Origin: JAGTVG01 sp964389805
GTDB taxonomy: Bacteria > Bacteroidota > Bacteroidia > Cytophagales > Cyclobacteriaceae
DNA: 29,348 bases
NCBI GenBank assembly: GCA_964389805.1
Contig: CAYMFU010000107.1
Span: 1 to 29,348 of the forward strand
Direction: 5' to 3'
A program made the translations under genes and the position numbers. The notes beneath the pieces are model-generated. The model saw only the letters and a list, made by a program, of their open reading frames with translations. It had not been told where the DNA came from and did no database searches. This document shows positions 1-7,826 of the stretch, piece by piece. How positions within the stretch are numbered: the stretch's first letter is position 1; every line of letters starts with the position of its first letter.

Positions 1-43
1 ATAATTATATAATTAATTATGTATATAATTATATAATTATTAT
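1..43. repeat. AT-only direct and inverted repeat
   Basis: The first 43 bases are almost entirely A and T. A 15-base word (ataattatataatta) occurs at 1-15 and again from 25, and it contains a self-complementary core, so an imperfect AT hairpin is possible. It lies just past the 3' end of the PQQ dehydrogenase gene. It could help end that transcript, but it has no GC stem and the window edge cuts off its context. Confidence 0.4.
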
Positions 44-116
44 CATTCAAGTCTCATACCCAATCTTTGAATCAAGGGTTCTGAGATAAATATTTTAAAA
101 TTGTATTCACAATAAT

Positions 117-2261
117 TTAGGGTAGTGAAAAAGCCACATATATATCACCACTTGGGGTTCCCATCTTACCACCGCCACACGCTATTACGACATACTGTTT
201 TCCCTTCACCGAATAAACTGCCGGTGTGGCATATCCCCCGTAAGGCAATTTGGTTTCCCAAATCACTTCACCCGTATACTTATTTAGGACCCGGAATTTT
301 TCATCTTTGGTAGCTCCGATAAAGATCAATCCGCCTTTGGTTACGACCGGGCCTCCATAATTCTCTGTCCCGGTTGGTGGAATCCCCCGCTCCGTTAAAT
401 AGTCCAGTTCGCCGAGAGGAACCTGCCAGATATGCTTTCCGTTGTTCAGATCAATTGCGGTAAGATTTCCCCATGGAGGTTTGATAACAGGGTTGCCATG
501 ATCATCCACCCATCGGTTGTATCCGGTATGACTGTATGGTATTTCTTTTAGTTCCTCACTGATGGCTTCGAGATTTGAAACGTCCATGGTATTGGCTTCC
601 GGATTTAGCACATAGGTAACAAGTTCTTCTTTTTGCGCATCGGATAAATGGTCAAATGCCGGCATTACACCACGACCCACAGATATATAATCTTTTAGAC
701 CCTGGCGTGTATAGGTTTTTTTTCGTTCTATAATCGAAGGATAGGTGATGCCATCTCCCTTCATATCAGGTTTATGGCAGATGGCACAATGCAGGTCATA
801 TAATAGTTTTCCAGCCGACGCCAGCATACCCTCCTGCTGGGGTGCCAGGTCAACCATAGCATGGATCCAGGGCATCTCATTAGAATTGATGTACATGATC
901 TGTGATTCTGGATCAACGGCAGCGCCACCCCATTCACCGCCACCATCAAATCCGGGAAAGATCAGTGTTCCCTCAATACTTGGCGGACTGAACATATGGT
1001 CATGATTGATGTGAGCAAAAGTCTCCAAAGCCAGGCGTTTTACGTCTGGATTGAGATCAGAGAAATCATCTTCTGTGATCTCCTGTCTTGCAAAAGGTGC
1101 AGGTTTTTTGGGTATTGGTTGTGTTGGCCAGGTCGCTTCTCCTCTAAGATCAGTCCCGGGAACCGGAATTTCTTCAATGGGATATAATGGATCCCCGGTG
1201 ATCCTGTTAAACAGAAACACATATCCGGATTTAGTGATTTGAGCAATAGCCAGTGTCTCTTCTCCATGATGATCAAGGGTCACCAGGTTTGGTGGGGCGG
1301 GGATATCACGATCCCACAGATCATGGTGAACCGTCTGGAAATGCCATATACGTTCGCCTGTCTCCCCATTTAAAGCCAGCAGACAATTCGCAAACAGGTT
1401 GGATCCCTGTCTGTTACCCCCGTAAAAATCAAATGATGCTGAGCCGGTGGGGACATATACCATTCCGTTTTCCTCATCAACACTCATCCCTGCCCAGTTG
1501 TTGGCACCACCGATTCTTTCATGTGCATCTTCCGGCCATGTCCAATACCCGTATTCATCTGGTTTTGGGATAGTATGAAATATCCACTCCTGTTTTCCAG
1601 TTCTAACATTATAAGCCCTGATATAGCCAGGTGCGGCAATCCGGTCCTCAGAAACCCGGCACCCTACAATGATCTTGTCTTTGTAAATCGCTCCAGGTGT
1701 TGTTCCGGTCACATAATGCTTCATGCCTTCCGGCCCCAGTCCTATTTTAATGTTTACAACCCCCTTGTCACCAAAGGACTGGATCAGCGTCCCTTTGTCC
1801 GCATCTAAACAGTATAGAAAATTTCCGGCTATATAAAACAATCTCTTATCACTACCATCTTCCCAGAATGTTAATCCCCGGTTTACGCCCATACTATAAA
1901 TGAATCTCTCATCGACTGGGGGAACAAAAGTCCATAATTCTTTTCCTGTTCCAGCCTCTAATGCAAAGCACTTTAGAACAGGGGTAGTGCCATACAAAAC
2001 GCCATCGATGATCAATGGATTACACTGGATCTGGGTACTGCGGCTGGTATCAGCATCATTTGTCTTGTAAGTCCAGGCCAATTCCAATTGATGCACATTC
2101 TCCAGATTGATCTGGTCCAGAGTTGAATACTGGTTCCTCCCCGGTCCTCCCTGGTAATGTTGCCAGTCATGATTCCCTGACATTTCTTCATGAGCATGCT
2201 GCATGCAACCGCCTATGATAAAAATTATAATTAGATACTTGATCCTGAACATATGCTGCAT
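117..2261 (-). CDS. PQQ-dependent dehydrogenase with embedded cytochrome c domain, lipoprotein
   Basis: This is a 714-residue quinoprotein alcohol/glucose-type dehydrogenase. Such enzymes oxidise an alcohol or sugar in the periplasm with pyrroloquinoline quinone and pass electrons to haem c. A short hydrophobic leader ends in a lipobox (IIGGC, Cys19), so the protein is probably anchored to a membrane facing the periplasm. Tryptophan-rich propeller motifs such as WPTQP, WGNLTAIDL and a C-terminal GGYATPAVY stretch fit the PQQ beta-propeller. A cytochrome c insert carries CAICH (Cys492, Cys495, His496) with Met533 (GVMPAF) as likely second haem ligand. An alternative start is Met4 at 2252. The gene follows the AGCS symporter by 13 bases and probably shares its promoter. 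The substrate cannot be read from the sequence. No PQQ synthesis genes are in the window. Confidence 0.9.
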   Translation of the reverse strand: MQHMFRIKYLIIIFIIGGCMQHAHEEMSGNHDWQHYQGGPGRNQYSTLDQINLENVHQLELAWTYKTNDADTSRSTQIQCNPLIIDGVLYGTTPVLKCFALEAGTGKELWTFVPPVDERFIYSMGVNRGLTFWEDGSDKRLFYIAGNFLYCLDADKGTLIQSFGDKGVVNIKIGLGPEGMKHYVTGTTPGAIYKDKIIVGCRVSEDRIAAPGYIRAYNVRTGKQEWIFHTIPKPDEYGYWTWPEDAHERIGGANNWAGMSVDEENGMVYVPTGSASFDFYGGNRQGSNLFANCLLALNGETGERIWHFQTVHHDLWDRDIPAPPNLVTLDHHGEETLAIAQITKSGYVFLFNRITGDPLYPIEEIPVPGTDLRGEATWPTQPIPKKPAPFARQEITEDDFSDLNPDVKRLALETFAHINHDHMFSPPSIEGTLIFPGFDGGGEWGGAAVDPESQIMYINSNEMPWIHAMVDLAPQQEGMLASAGKLLYDLHCAICHKPDMKGDGITYPSIIERKKTYTRQGLKDYISVGRGVMPAFDHLSDAQKEELVTYVLNPEANTMDVSNLEAISEELKEIPYSHTGYNRWVDDHGNPVIKPPWGNLTAIDLNNGKHIWQVPLGELDYLTERGIPPTGTENYGGPVVTKGGLIFIGATKDEKFRVLNKYTGEVIWETKLPYGGYATPAVYSVKGKQYVVIACGGGKMGTPSGDIYVAFSLP

Positions 2262-2274
2262 TTTAATTACCCTT

Positions 2275-3975
2275 TTAATTTTCTGCCCTAAAATCCCTCC
2301 AGTATTTGTTGATTGTATCCTTTATTTCCCTATGTAACAGCAGAATACCAAAAAGGTTAGGTATGGTCATAAGGGCAATCGTGATCCCCGAAAATGTCCA
2401 TATAATGGTAGTGTCAGTAAAGGAGGCTACGAAAAAGCCAATGACATAAACGATGTGATAGTATATCACATATTTCGATCCGAATAAAAAAGTTATGGCC
2501 CTGTCGCCATAATACGACCAGGAAATAGCCGTAGAAAACGCAAACAGTAAAATTCCTATGGATACAATATATCTTCCATAGGTTCCCAGAAAACTGTTGG
2601 CAAAAGCTTCTGTGGTCAGAGGGGCACTATGAATCAAAGAAGCTCCCTTTAAGGTTATCGCACCCAATTGATCATCAATATTCCCGTCTGAAACCTGAAC
2701 CACGCCATTATAAGGATTTTTCCCTTTCATCACCATTATATCTTCAGCAAATGACCTGGCATGAATTATAGTTAGTTCATTCTTAATATAGCCATCAACA
2801 ACCTCTAACTCACCTGTAAACAGATCCAGGGATTCCTGACCTGCTATATGTTTAAACATCTTTTCTTTATCAGATTTGTCATCTTCATAATAAATGTCTG
2901 CCATCACCTGCAGGTCCGACACCTGGAATAGATTGTCATATTTTTGTGTCCATGCTCCTGATGAAAGAATTACCAGACCTGTAATTGTGCAAATTATTAT
3001 GGTATCGATAAATGGTTCCAATATGGCTACCATACCTTCAGATACCGGCTCATGGGCTTTCGCTGAAGCGTGAGCAATCGGGGCGGAACCCTGGCCGGCT
3101 TCATTGGAGAAGAGTCCACGGTTTACTCCCCTGTTGAAAGCATAGGCAAAATTGGCCCCCAAAAAACCTCCAACTGCCGCAGTACCGGTAAAGAGATCTT
3201 CAAAAATGGAAATGAATGAAGGAACTATGTTTTCATAATTATATAAAATAACCAAGATTGCACCCAGGAAATATAAAATGGCCATGGTAGGTACTAGCCG
3301 TGAGGTGACCTGGGCAATTCTCTTTATTCCTCCGATAATTACCAAACCCAACAAAATCGCCAGCACCAGTCCTGTAACCCAATGTTTGATAGAAAAGGTG
3401 GTAAAGATAGATCCGGCAATACTATTGATCTGGGGTAAACTTCCGGTCCCAAACGATGAAAGTATGGTAGAAAGCGCAAATATAATGGCCATTACCTGGG
3501 CAAACTTTCCCAGTTTAATCTTGTTAAATAAACGATATTGGGTCAGGCGTCTGCTCATGTAGTACATCGGCCCCCCCGCCATAGTGCCATCTGCTGTCTT
3601 TACCCGGTACTTATGGGATAAAGTTACCTCTACAAACTTAGTGGTCATACCAAACATGGCGGTAACCAGCATCCAGAATAAAGCTGCAGGTCCTCCGAGG
3701 AAAATGGCATAAGCCACCCCGGCTATGTTGCCTGTCCCAACTGTTCCTGATAAAGCTGTTGAAAGTGCCTGAAAATGGGTAGTATCCCCTTCATCGCCCT
3801 TTTTGTCATATTTACCCCTGACGATCCTTAAAGCATGTTTAAAGAATCGTACTTGGGGGAAGCGAAGATAAAGTGTAAAGAATAGCCCCGTACCTATTAA
3901 TAGAAAGGCAAACCACTGTGCTCCGCCTATATGATTATCAATGTTTGTAAGAAAGTCATTAAGTTCCTGCATCAC
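2275..3975 (-). CDS. Alanine/glycine:cation symporter family (AGCS) protein
   Basis: This inner-membrane sodium- or proton-coupled carrier has 566 residues, against roughly 450-480 for most family members. AGCS signatures are clear: GTVGTGNIAGVA near residue 78, GGPMYYM near 134, and NRGVNRGLFSNEAGQGSAPIAHA near 281-303. The excess length comes from about 110 hydrophilic residues (roughly 342-452) between two membrane segments. This insert is rich in Asp, Glu and Lys and has no obvious transmembrane segment. Two start codons are adjacent (3975 and 3972). A strong Bacteroidota promoter lies at 4010-4039, and the PQQ dehydrogenase follows 13 bases after the stop. Transport of alanine or glycine is the family expectation, not something the sequence proves. 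Confidence 0.92.
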   Translation of the reverse strand: MMQELNDFLTNIDNHIGGAQWFAFLLIGTGLFFTLYLRFPQVRFFKHALRIVRGKYDKKGDEGDTTHFQALSTALSGTVGTGNIAGVAYAIFLGGPAALFWMLVTAMFGMTTKFVEVTLSHKYRVKTADGTMAGGPMYYMSRRLTQYRLFNKIKLGKFAQVMAIIFALSTILSSFGTGSLPQINSIAGSIFTTFSIKHWVTGLVLAILLGLVIIGGIKRIAQVTSRLVPTMAILYFLGAILVILYNYENIVPSFISIFEDLFTGTAAVGGFLGANFAYAFNRGVNRGLFSNEAGQGSAPIAHASAKAHEPVSEGMVAILEPFIDTIIICTITGLVILSSGAWTQKYDNLFQVSDLQVMADIYYEDDKSDKEKMFKHIAGQESLDLFTGELEVVDGYIKNELTIIHARSFAEDIMVMKGKNPYNGVVQVSDGNIDDQLGAITLKGASLIHSAPLTTEAFANSFLGTYGRYIVSIGILLFAFSTAISWSYYGDRAITFLFGSKYVIYYHIVYVIGFFVASFTDTTIIWTFSGITIALMTIPNLFGILLLHREIKDTINKYWRDFRAEN

Positions 3976-4009
3976 AGACTGGGTATAGAATGATCTTAGT
4001 AAATTTTGA

Positions 4010-4039
4010 CAAATCTATAAAAATAAATCATACCCCAAA
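4010..4039 (-). promoter_or_regulatory. Bacteroidota-type promoter for the AGCS symporter operon
   Basis: On the minus strand a TTTG (4039-4036) is followed after 18 bases by TAGATTTG (4017-4010). The second element matches the -7 consensus TAnnTTTG exactly. It would start transcription about 30 bases before the symporter start codon. Confidence 0.6.
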
Positions 4040-4101
4040 TTTTTTTATGCATTTCATCCATAGTTTTTTCTTCTAAAATCTTCTGAATACCTAATATTAT
4101 T

Positions 4102-4109
4102 TACATTTG
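4102..4109 (+). promoter_or_regulatory. -7 promoter element for the gcvT operon
   Basis: TACATTTG matches TAnnTTTG exactly and sits 24 bases before the gcvT ATG. No clear -33 TTG is visible. A possible TTG start for gcvT at 4107 would fall inside this element, which favours the ATG at 4134. Confidence 0.5.
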
Positions 4110-4133
4110 TTTATCAACATAAACGGATTACGA

Positions 4134-5225
4134 ATGGAGCAAAAAAAACTAGCAATTAACGATATTCATGTAAATTCCGGTGCTAAAATGATGCCTTTTG
4201 CAGGCTATATGATGCCTGTAAGATACTCCTCAGATATAGAAGAGCATAAAACTGTCAGAGAGAGCGTTGGGATATTTGATGTATCACATATGGGAGAATT
4301 TATGGTGGAAGGCCCGGGAGCCCTCGACCTTATCCAATATGTAACCAGTAATGATGTGTCAAAGCTTGTCAATGGCCATGTACAATATGCCTACCTGCCT
4401 AATGACAAGGGCGGAATAGTCGATGATCTTCTTGTATATAGGTTTAATGAGGAAAAGTATATGCTGGTAGTCAATGCATCGAACATTGAAAAGGACTGGA
4501 ACTGGATTAACGATCATAATACTTTTGGGGCGGTTACGAAAAACATTTCCGATAACATATCTCTTTTTGCTGTTCAGGGGCCCGAGGCTATAAAAGTCAT
4601 TCAAAAATTAACAGAAGTTGACCTTTCTGGCATGAAATACTATACTTTTAAAAAAGGAAATATTGGAAATATTACTGATGGAGCCATTATTTCAGCAACA
4701 GGGTATACAGGTGCCGGTGGCTTTGAGATTTACATGTATAATGATTATGCAGAGGAGATCTGGAAGTCAATTATGGATGCCGGGACGGATGCAGGAATAA
4801 AACCCATCGGATTGGGAGCAAGGGACACACTCAGGTTAGAGATGGGTTATTGCCTGTATGGAAATGACATTGATGAAACAACCTCTCCAATTGAAGCGGG
4901 ACTTGGCTGGATAACCAAGTTCACCAAGCATTTTATAAATGATCAAAGTATCAAGAACCAAAAGGAAGAAGGGGTATCACGTAAGTTAGCTGGAATTGAA
5001 ATGATAGATAGAGGGATTCCCAGGCATGGATACGACATTTTTAACTCGGATGATGATCTTATCGGTCAGGTCACCTCAGGTACTATGTCGCCGTCTATGG
5101 GAATCGGTATCGGCATGGGATTTGTAAAAGTTGACTATACTGATCCGGAAACTGAGGTTTTCATTGGGATCCGCAACCGGAAATTAAAGGCCAGAGTTGT
5201 CAAATTTCCTATTTACAAAAAATAA
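4134..5225 (+). CDS. gcvT: Glycine cleavage system aminomethyltransferase (T protein)
   Basis: GcvT transfers the aminomethyl carbon from the lipoylated H protein to tetrahydrofolate, releasing ammonia and making 5,10-methylene-THF in the cytoplasm. The 363-residue product has the normal length. It shows MMPFAGYMMPVRYSS near the N-terminus, NDKGGIVDDLLVYR with the conserved catalytic Asp, GYTGAGGFEIYM, and the folate-site stretch GLGARDTLRLEMGY followed by SPIEAGLGW. The ATG at 4134 is preferred: an upstream TTG at 4107 overlaps the predicted promoter, and MEQKKLAIND fits the family N-terminus. The gene is followed at 42 bases by the ComB-like gene. GcvH and GcvP are not in the window. Confidence 0.96.
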   Translation: MEQKKLAINDIHVNSGAKMMPFAGYMMPVRYSSDIEEHKTVRESVGIFDVSHMGEFMVEGPGALDLIQYVTSNDVSKLVNGHVQYAYLPNDKGGIVDDLLVYRFNEEKYMLVVNASNIEKDWNWINDHNTFGAVTKNISDNISLFAVQGPEAIKVIQKLTEVDLSGMKYYTFKKGNIGNITDGAIISATGYTGAGGFEIYMYNDYAEEIWKSIMDAGTDAGIKPIGLGARDTLRLEMGYCLYGNDIDETTSPIEAGLGWITKFTKHFINDQSIKNQKEEGVSRKLAGIEMIDRGIPRHGYDIFNSDDDLIGQVTSGTMSPSMGIGIGMGFVKVDYTDPETEVFIGIRNRKLKARVVKFPIYKK

Positions 5226-5267
5226 ATTCACGTGTAATAATCAAATAAATTAGAACTTGCTCAGAAC

Positions 5268-5978
5268 ATGCCTTCAATATCCATTTGTCTTTCGCCACAA
5301 TTAGCCAGGCTCCAGGATTTCGAAGACAAAGTAGCTGTAGTTGTGGATATATTACGGGCAACTACAACTATGGTAGCTGCCCTGGATTATGGTGTAAAAA
5401 GTATTCTGCCTGTTGAATCTGTGGACGATTGCAGGGATTTTCAGCAGAAAGGATATATTGGGGCAGCAGAAAGAGGAGGTAAAGTTGTTGAGGGATTCAA
5501 GCTGGGTAATTCCCCATATGACTATATGGATCCATTTATAACTGGCAAAAAGATCGTATTTACTACAACAAATGGCACAAAAACGATTTACGCCATTAAA
5601 GGAGCATATAAAATCATATTTGGGGCATTTGTAAACCTGAACGCAGTCGGTGGAATTTTGAAAGACATCAATAAGGATGTGGTTATTGTATGTGCAGGAT
5701 GGGAAGATGAAGTAAACCTGGAAGACACTTTGTTTGCCGGAGCATTGGAAGGTATTCTGGCCCCAACTTTTACTTTATCCGGTGATCCAGCCTTACTGGC
5801 TTACAAACTATATTCACAGTCTAAAAGCAATCTTTCTATGTTCTTAGAAGGTGCATCACATATCCAGAGACTTCAAAATCTGAACCTTCATAAGGATATA
5901 GATTTTTGCCTTACCCTGGATAAGTATGATTGTGTCCCGGAGATGCGTGATGGAGAAATTAGGTTATTGAATAAATAA
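5268..5978 (+). CDS. comB: 2-phosphosulfolactate phosphatase (ComB) family protein
   Basis: The 236-residue product matches the ComB family, which in methanogens removes phosphate from 2-phosphosulfolactate during coenzyme M synthesis and depends on magnesium. Family features seen are DKVAVVVDILRATTT near residue 20, GAAERGG near 64, GNSPYDY near 80, FTTTNGTK near 100, and VCAGW followed by LEDTLFAGAL near 148-165. Bacteroidota have no known coenzyme M pathway, so the substrate is uncertain. It may be phosphosulfolactate in sulfonate metabolism or another phosphoester. The gene lies between gcvT (42 bases upstream) and a PfkB kinase (11 bases downstream) in an apparent operon. Confidence 0.88.
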   Translation: MPSISICLSPQLARLQDFEDKVAVVVDILRATTTMVAALDYGVKSILPVESVDDCRDFQQKGYIGAAERGGKVVEGFKLGNSPYDYMDPFITGKKIVFTTTNGTKTIYAIKGAYKIIFGAFVNLNAVGGILKDINKDVVIVCAGWEDEVNLEDTLFAGALEGILAPTFTLSGDPALLAYKLYSQSKSNLSMFLEGASHIQRLQNLNLHKDIDFCLTLDKYDCVPEMRDGEIRLLNK

Positions 5979-5989
5979 ATCATGGGAAT

Positions 5990-6865
5990 ATGAATGGATC
6001 TAAAAAAGTAATTGGAATTGGTGAGATTTTATGGGATATGCTTCCTGAAGGTAAACAGCTGGGAGGTGCTCCTACCAATTTCGCATATCATGCCAGGCAA
6101 CTAGGACATCATTCATCAATTATATCAAGTATCGGGAACGATGAACTTGGCCATGAGATCATCCAAAACCTCAAGGACACAGGAATAATAAGCTATATTG
6201 ACACTATCGACAAACCGACGGGAACTGTTAGTGTGCAGTTAGACAAAAATGGAATCCCAAATTACGTAATCCATGAAGATGTTGCCTGGGATTTCATAAC
6301 TCCCTCGGAGTCAGCCCTCGAATTTGCAAGCCAGGCTGATGCCATTTGTTTCGGTTCCCTCGCACAAAGGGCTGAAACTTCTTACTACTCCATACAGGAA
6401 ATATTAAAAACGGTACCCGATACAGCCTTAAAGGTTTTTGATATCAATATGCGCCAACGCTTTTATAGTGAAAATATCATCAGCGAATCCTTAAAGAAAG
6501 CCAATGTCTTAAAGATTAATGATGAAGAAATACTTGTGTTTGCAGAAATGTTTGGCCTGTCCGGAGATGAATTTGAGATCATGCATCAAATACTGGAAAA
6601 CTATAAACTGAATATTTTGGCATTGACCAAGGGTGCGGAAGGAAGTTGGCTGATCAGCCGTGATGAAGATTCTTATCTGGATACACCAAAGGTGAACATA
6701 GCGGATACAGTAGGTGCAGGTGATTCATTTACAGCAGGATTGGTTGCAGGTTTATTGAACAAGAAACCATTAAAAGATATTCATCGATCAGCAGTAGATA
6801 TTTCAGCTTTTGTATGTACGCAGAAAGGAGGCACTCCTACACTACCTGCTCATTTAATAAATTAA
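5990..6865 (+). CDS. PfkB-family carbohydrate kinase, fructokinase-like
   Basis: This 291-residue cytoplasmic sugar kinase uses ATP to phosphorylate a hexose-type substrate. The N-terminal GEILWDMLPEGKQLGGAPTN is typical of bacterial fructokinases, with the GGAP/N substrate loop. The C-terminal PfkB signature DTVGAGDSFTAGL (about residues 239-251) has the anion-hole glycines and the catalytic Asp. Length is normal. It starts 11 bases after the ComB-like stop, so the two are probably co-transcribed. Fructose is the best guess from the N-terminal motif, but the sugar is not proven. A short out-of-frame ATG at 5982 just before the start is not used. Confidence 0.9.
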   Translation: MNGSKKVIGIGEILWDMLPEGKQLGGAPTNFAYHARQLGHHSSIISSIGNDELGHEIIQNLKDTGIISYIDTIDKPTGTVSVQLDKNGIPNYVIHEDVAWDFITPSESALEFASQADAICFGSLAQRAETSYYSIQEILKTVPDTALKVFDINMRQRFYSENIISESLKKANVLKINDEEILVFAEMFGLSGDEFEIMHQILENYKLNILALTKGAEGSWLISRDEDSYLDTPKVNIADTVGAGDSFTAGLVAGLLNKKPLKDIHRSAVDISAFVCTQKGGTPTLPAHLIN

Positions 6866-6988
6866 ATCTTTCGAGGATATTTTTCTCAATTTTACATATA
6901 CTATCCATTTTGGCATGTTTTGATTCCCAGAATAAATAATGATCCTACACAATTGCGCATAAAACACCAGCGCATGAGACATGTCCGG

Positions 6989-7315
6989 TCATTTTAATTT
7001 TTTATTACTCCTGTGTCTCTCAGTATCCCGTTTGGTTTTTTTATCGATATTTCTTTGCAATGCAGTCGTCAGATCAATGCCTGTCTGATTGGCCAGACAG
7101 ATCACTACGAACATGACATCCGCCAGTTCGTCTCCAAGGTCCTTATCCTCGTCTGACTTTTTTGAGCTTTGTTCACCATACTGTCTGGCGATAATACGGG
7201 CTACCTCCCCTACTTCTTCGCTCAGGATAGCCATATTAGTCAGTTCATTAAAATATCGAATTCCGGTGGTATTGATCCATCGATCTACAGTTTGTTGGGC
7301 TTCTTTTATGGTCAT
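6989..7315 (-). CDS. MazG-like nucleotide pyrophosphohydrolase
   Basis: This 108-residue all-alpha protein belongs to the MazG/dUTPase-like superfamily, which hydrolyses nucleoside triphosphates to monophosphates for pool sanitation. The metal-binding pattern is present: SEEVGEVARII (EExxE type) in the first third and LGDELADVMFVVI (ExxD) about 40 residues later. The ATG at 7315 sits one base after the dtd stop (7317-7319), so translation is probably coupled. A longer form from 7339 would overlap dtd and adds only a charged stub. The Lys/Arg-rich C-terminal tail (TKRDTERHRSNKKLK) is unstructured-looking. The exact nucleotide is unknown. Confidence 0.88.
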   Translation of the reverse strand: MTIKEAQQTVDRWINTTGIRYFNELTNMAILSEEVGEVARIIARQYGEQSSKKSDEDKDLGDELADVMFVVICLANQTGIDLTTALQRNIDKKTKRDTERHRSNKKLK

Positions 7316-7316
7316 T

Positions 7317-7769
7317 CTATTTTTTGTCTTTTGTGTCAATAATTATGGTAACTGGACCGTCATTGACCAGTTTCACTTCCATATATGCTCCAAATTCGCC
7401 AGTTCCAATTTTTCTGCCAAGTTCTCCTTCCATTACCTTTATAAATCGGCTATATAAAGGAATGGCGATATCTGGTTTGGCGGCTTTTATGTATGATGGC
7501 CTGTTCCCCTTCCTGGTTGAAGCATGCAGTGTAAACTGGCTGATAACCAATATCTCCCCCTTATGGTCCAGGATAGATTCATTCATGACACCTTCAGCAT
7601 CATTAAAAATCCTGAGGTTCGTTATTTTTCGACAAAGCCAAAGGATGTCTTCTTCTCCATCCGCATCTTCTATTCCGAGAAGTATAAGCAATCCTTTTCC
7701 TATAGATGATTTGATATTCCCTTCAATTGCTACAGAAGATTGGGTAACTTTTTGAATTACGGCAATCAT
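7317..7769 (-). CDS. dtd: D-aminoacyl-tRNA deacylase
   Basis: Dtd removes D-amino acids (and glycine mischarged on tRNA-Ala) from tRNA, protecting translation. The 150-residue product has the usual length. Both active-site motifs are visible: SQFTLHAS (about residues 77-84) and the Gly-cisPro-type loop NDGPVTIII near the C-terminus (about 136-144). The N-terminus MIAVIQKVTQSSV is characteristic. It is the first gene of a two-gene unit with the MazG-like protein and is divergent from the membrane protein gene at 7827, with only 57 bases between them. Confidence 0.96.
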   Translation of the reverse strand: MIAVIQKVTQSSVAIEGNIKSSIGKGLLILLGIEDADGEEDILWLCRKITNLRIFNDAEGVMNESILDHKGEILVISQFTLHASTRKGNRPSYIKAAKPDIAIPLYSRFIKVMEGELGRKIGTGEFGAYMEVKLVNDGPVTIIIDTKDKK

Positions 7770-7802
7770 CTTACTATTTTTAAGTTTTCCATTAATTTAA
7801 AG

Positions 7803-7816
7803 ATTGCAAAAGCAAT
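7803..7816. promoter_or_regulatory. Palindrome between dtd and the membrane-protein gene
   Basis: ATTGC-AAAA-GCAAT forms a perfect 5-bp inverted repeat with a 4-base spacer, followed on the plus strand by TTTTAG. It lies 10 bases before the start codon at 7827, within the short divergent intergenic region. It could be an operator or a small RNA hairpin in the leader. It is too short to exclude chance. Confidence 0.25.
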
Positions 7817-7826
7817 TTTAGTTTAA

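Noticed and set aside
1..43. Replication origin-like AT-rich element
   Set aside because: No DnaA-box set or replication genes are near; it is a short low-complexity sequence at the window edge.
745..1808. Plus-strand open frames inside the PQQ dehydrogenase gene
   Set aside because: They lie antisense to a strongly supported gene and show no family features.
4107..4133. TTG start for gcvT
   Set aside because: It lies within the predicted -7 promoter element and adds nine residues not expected for the family.
6950..6975. Terminator after the PfkB kinase (tgcgc/gcgca)
   Set aside because: Only a five-base stem with a long loop and no T-run directly after it.
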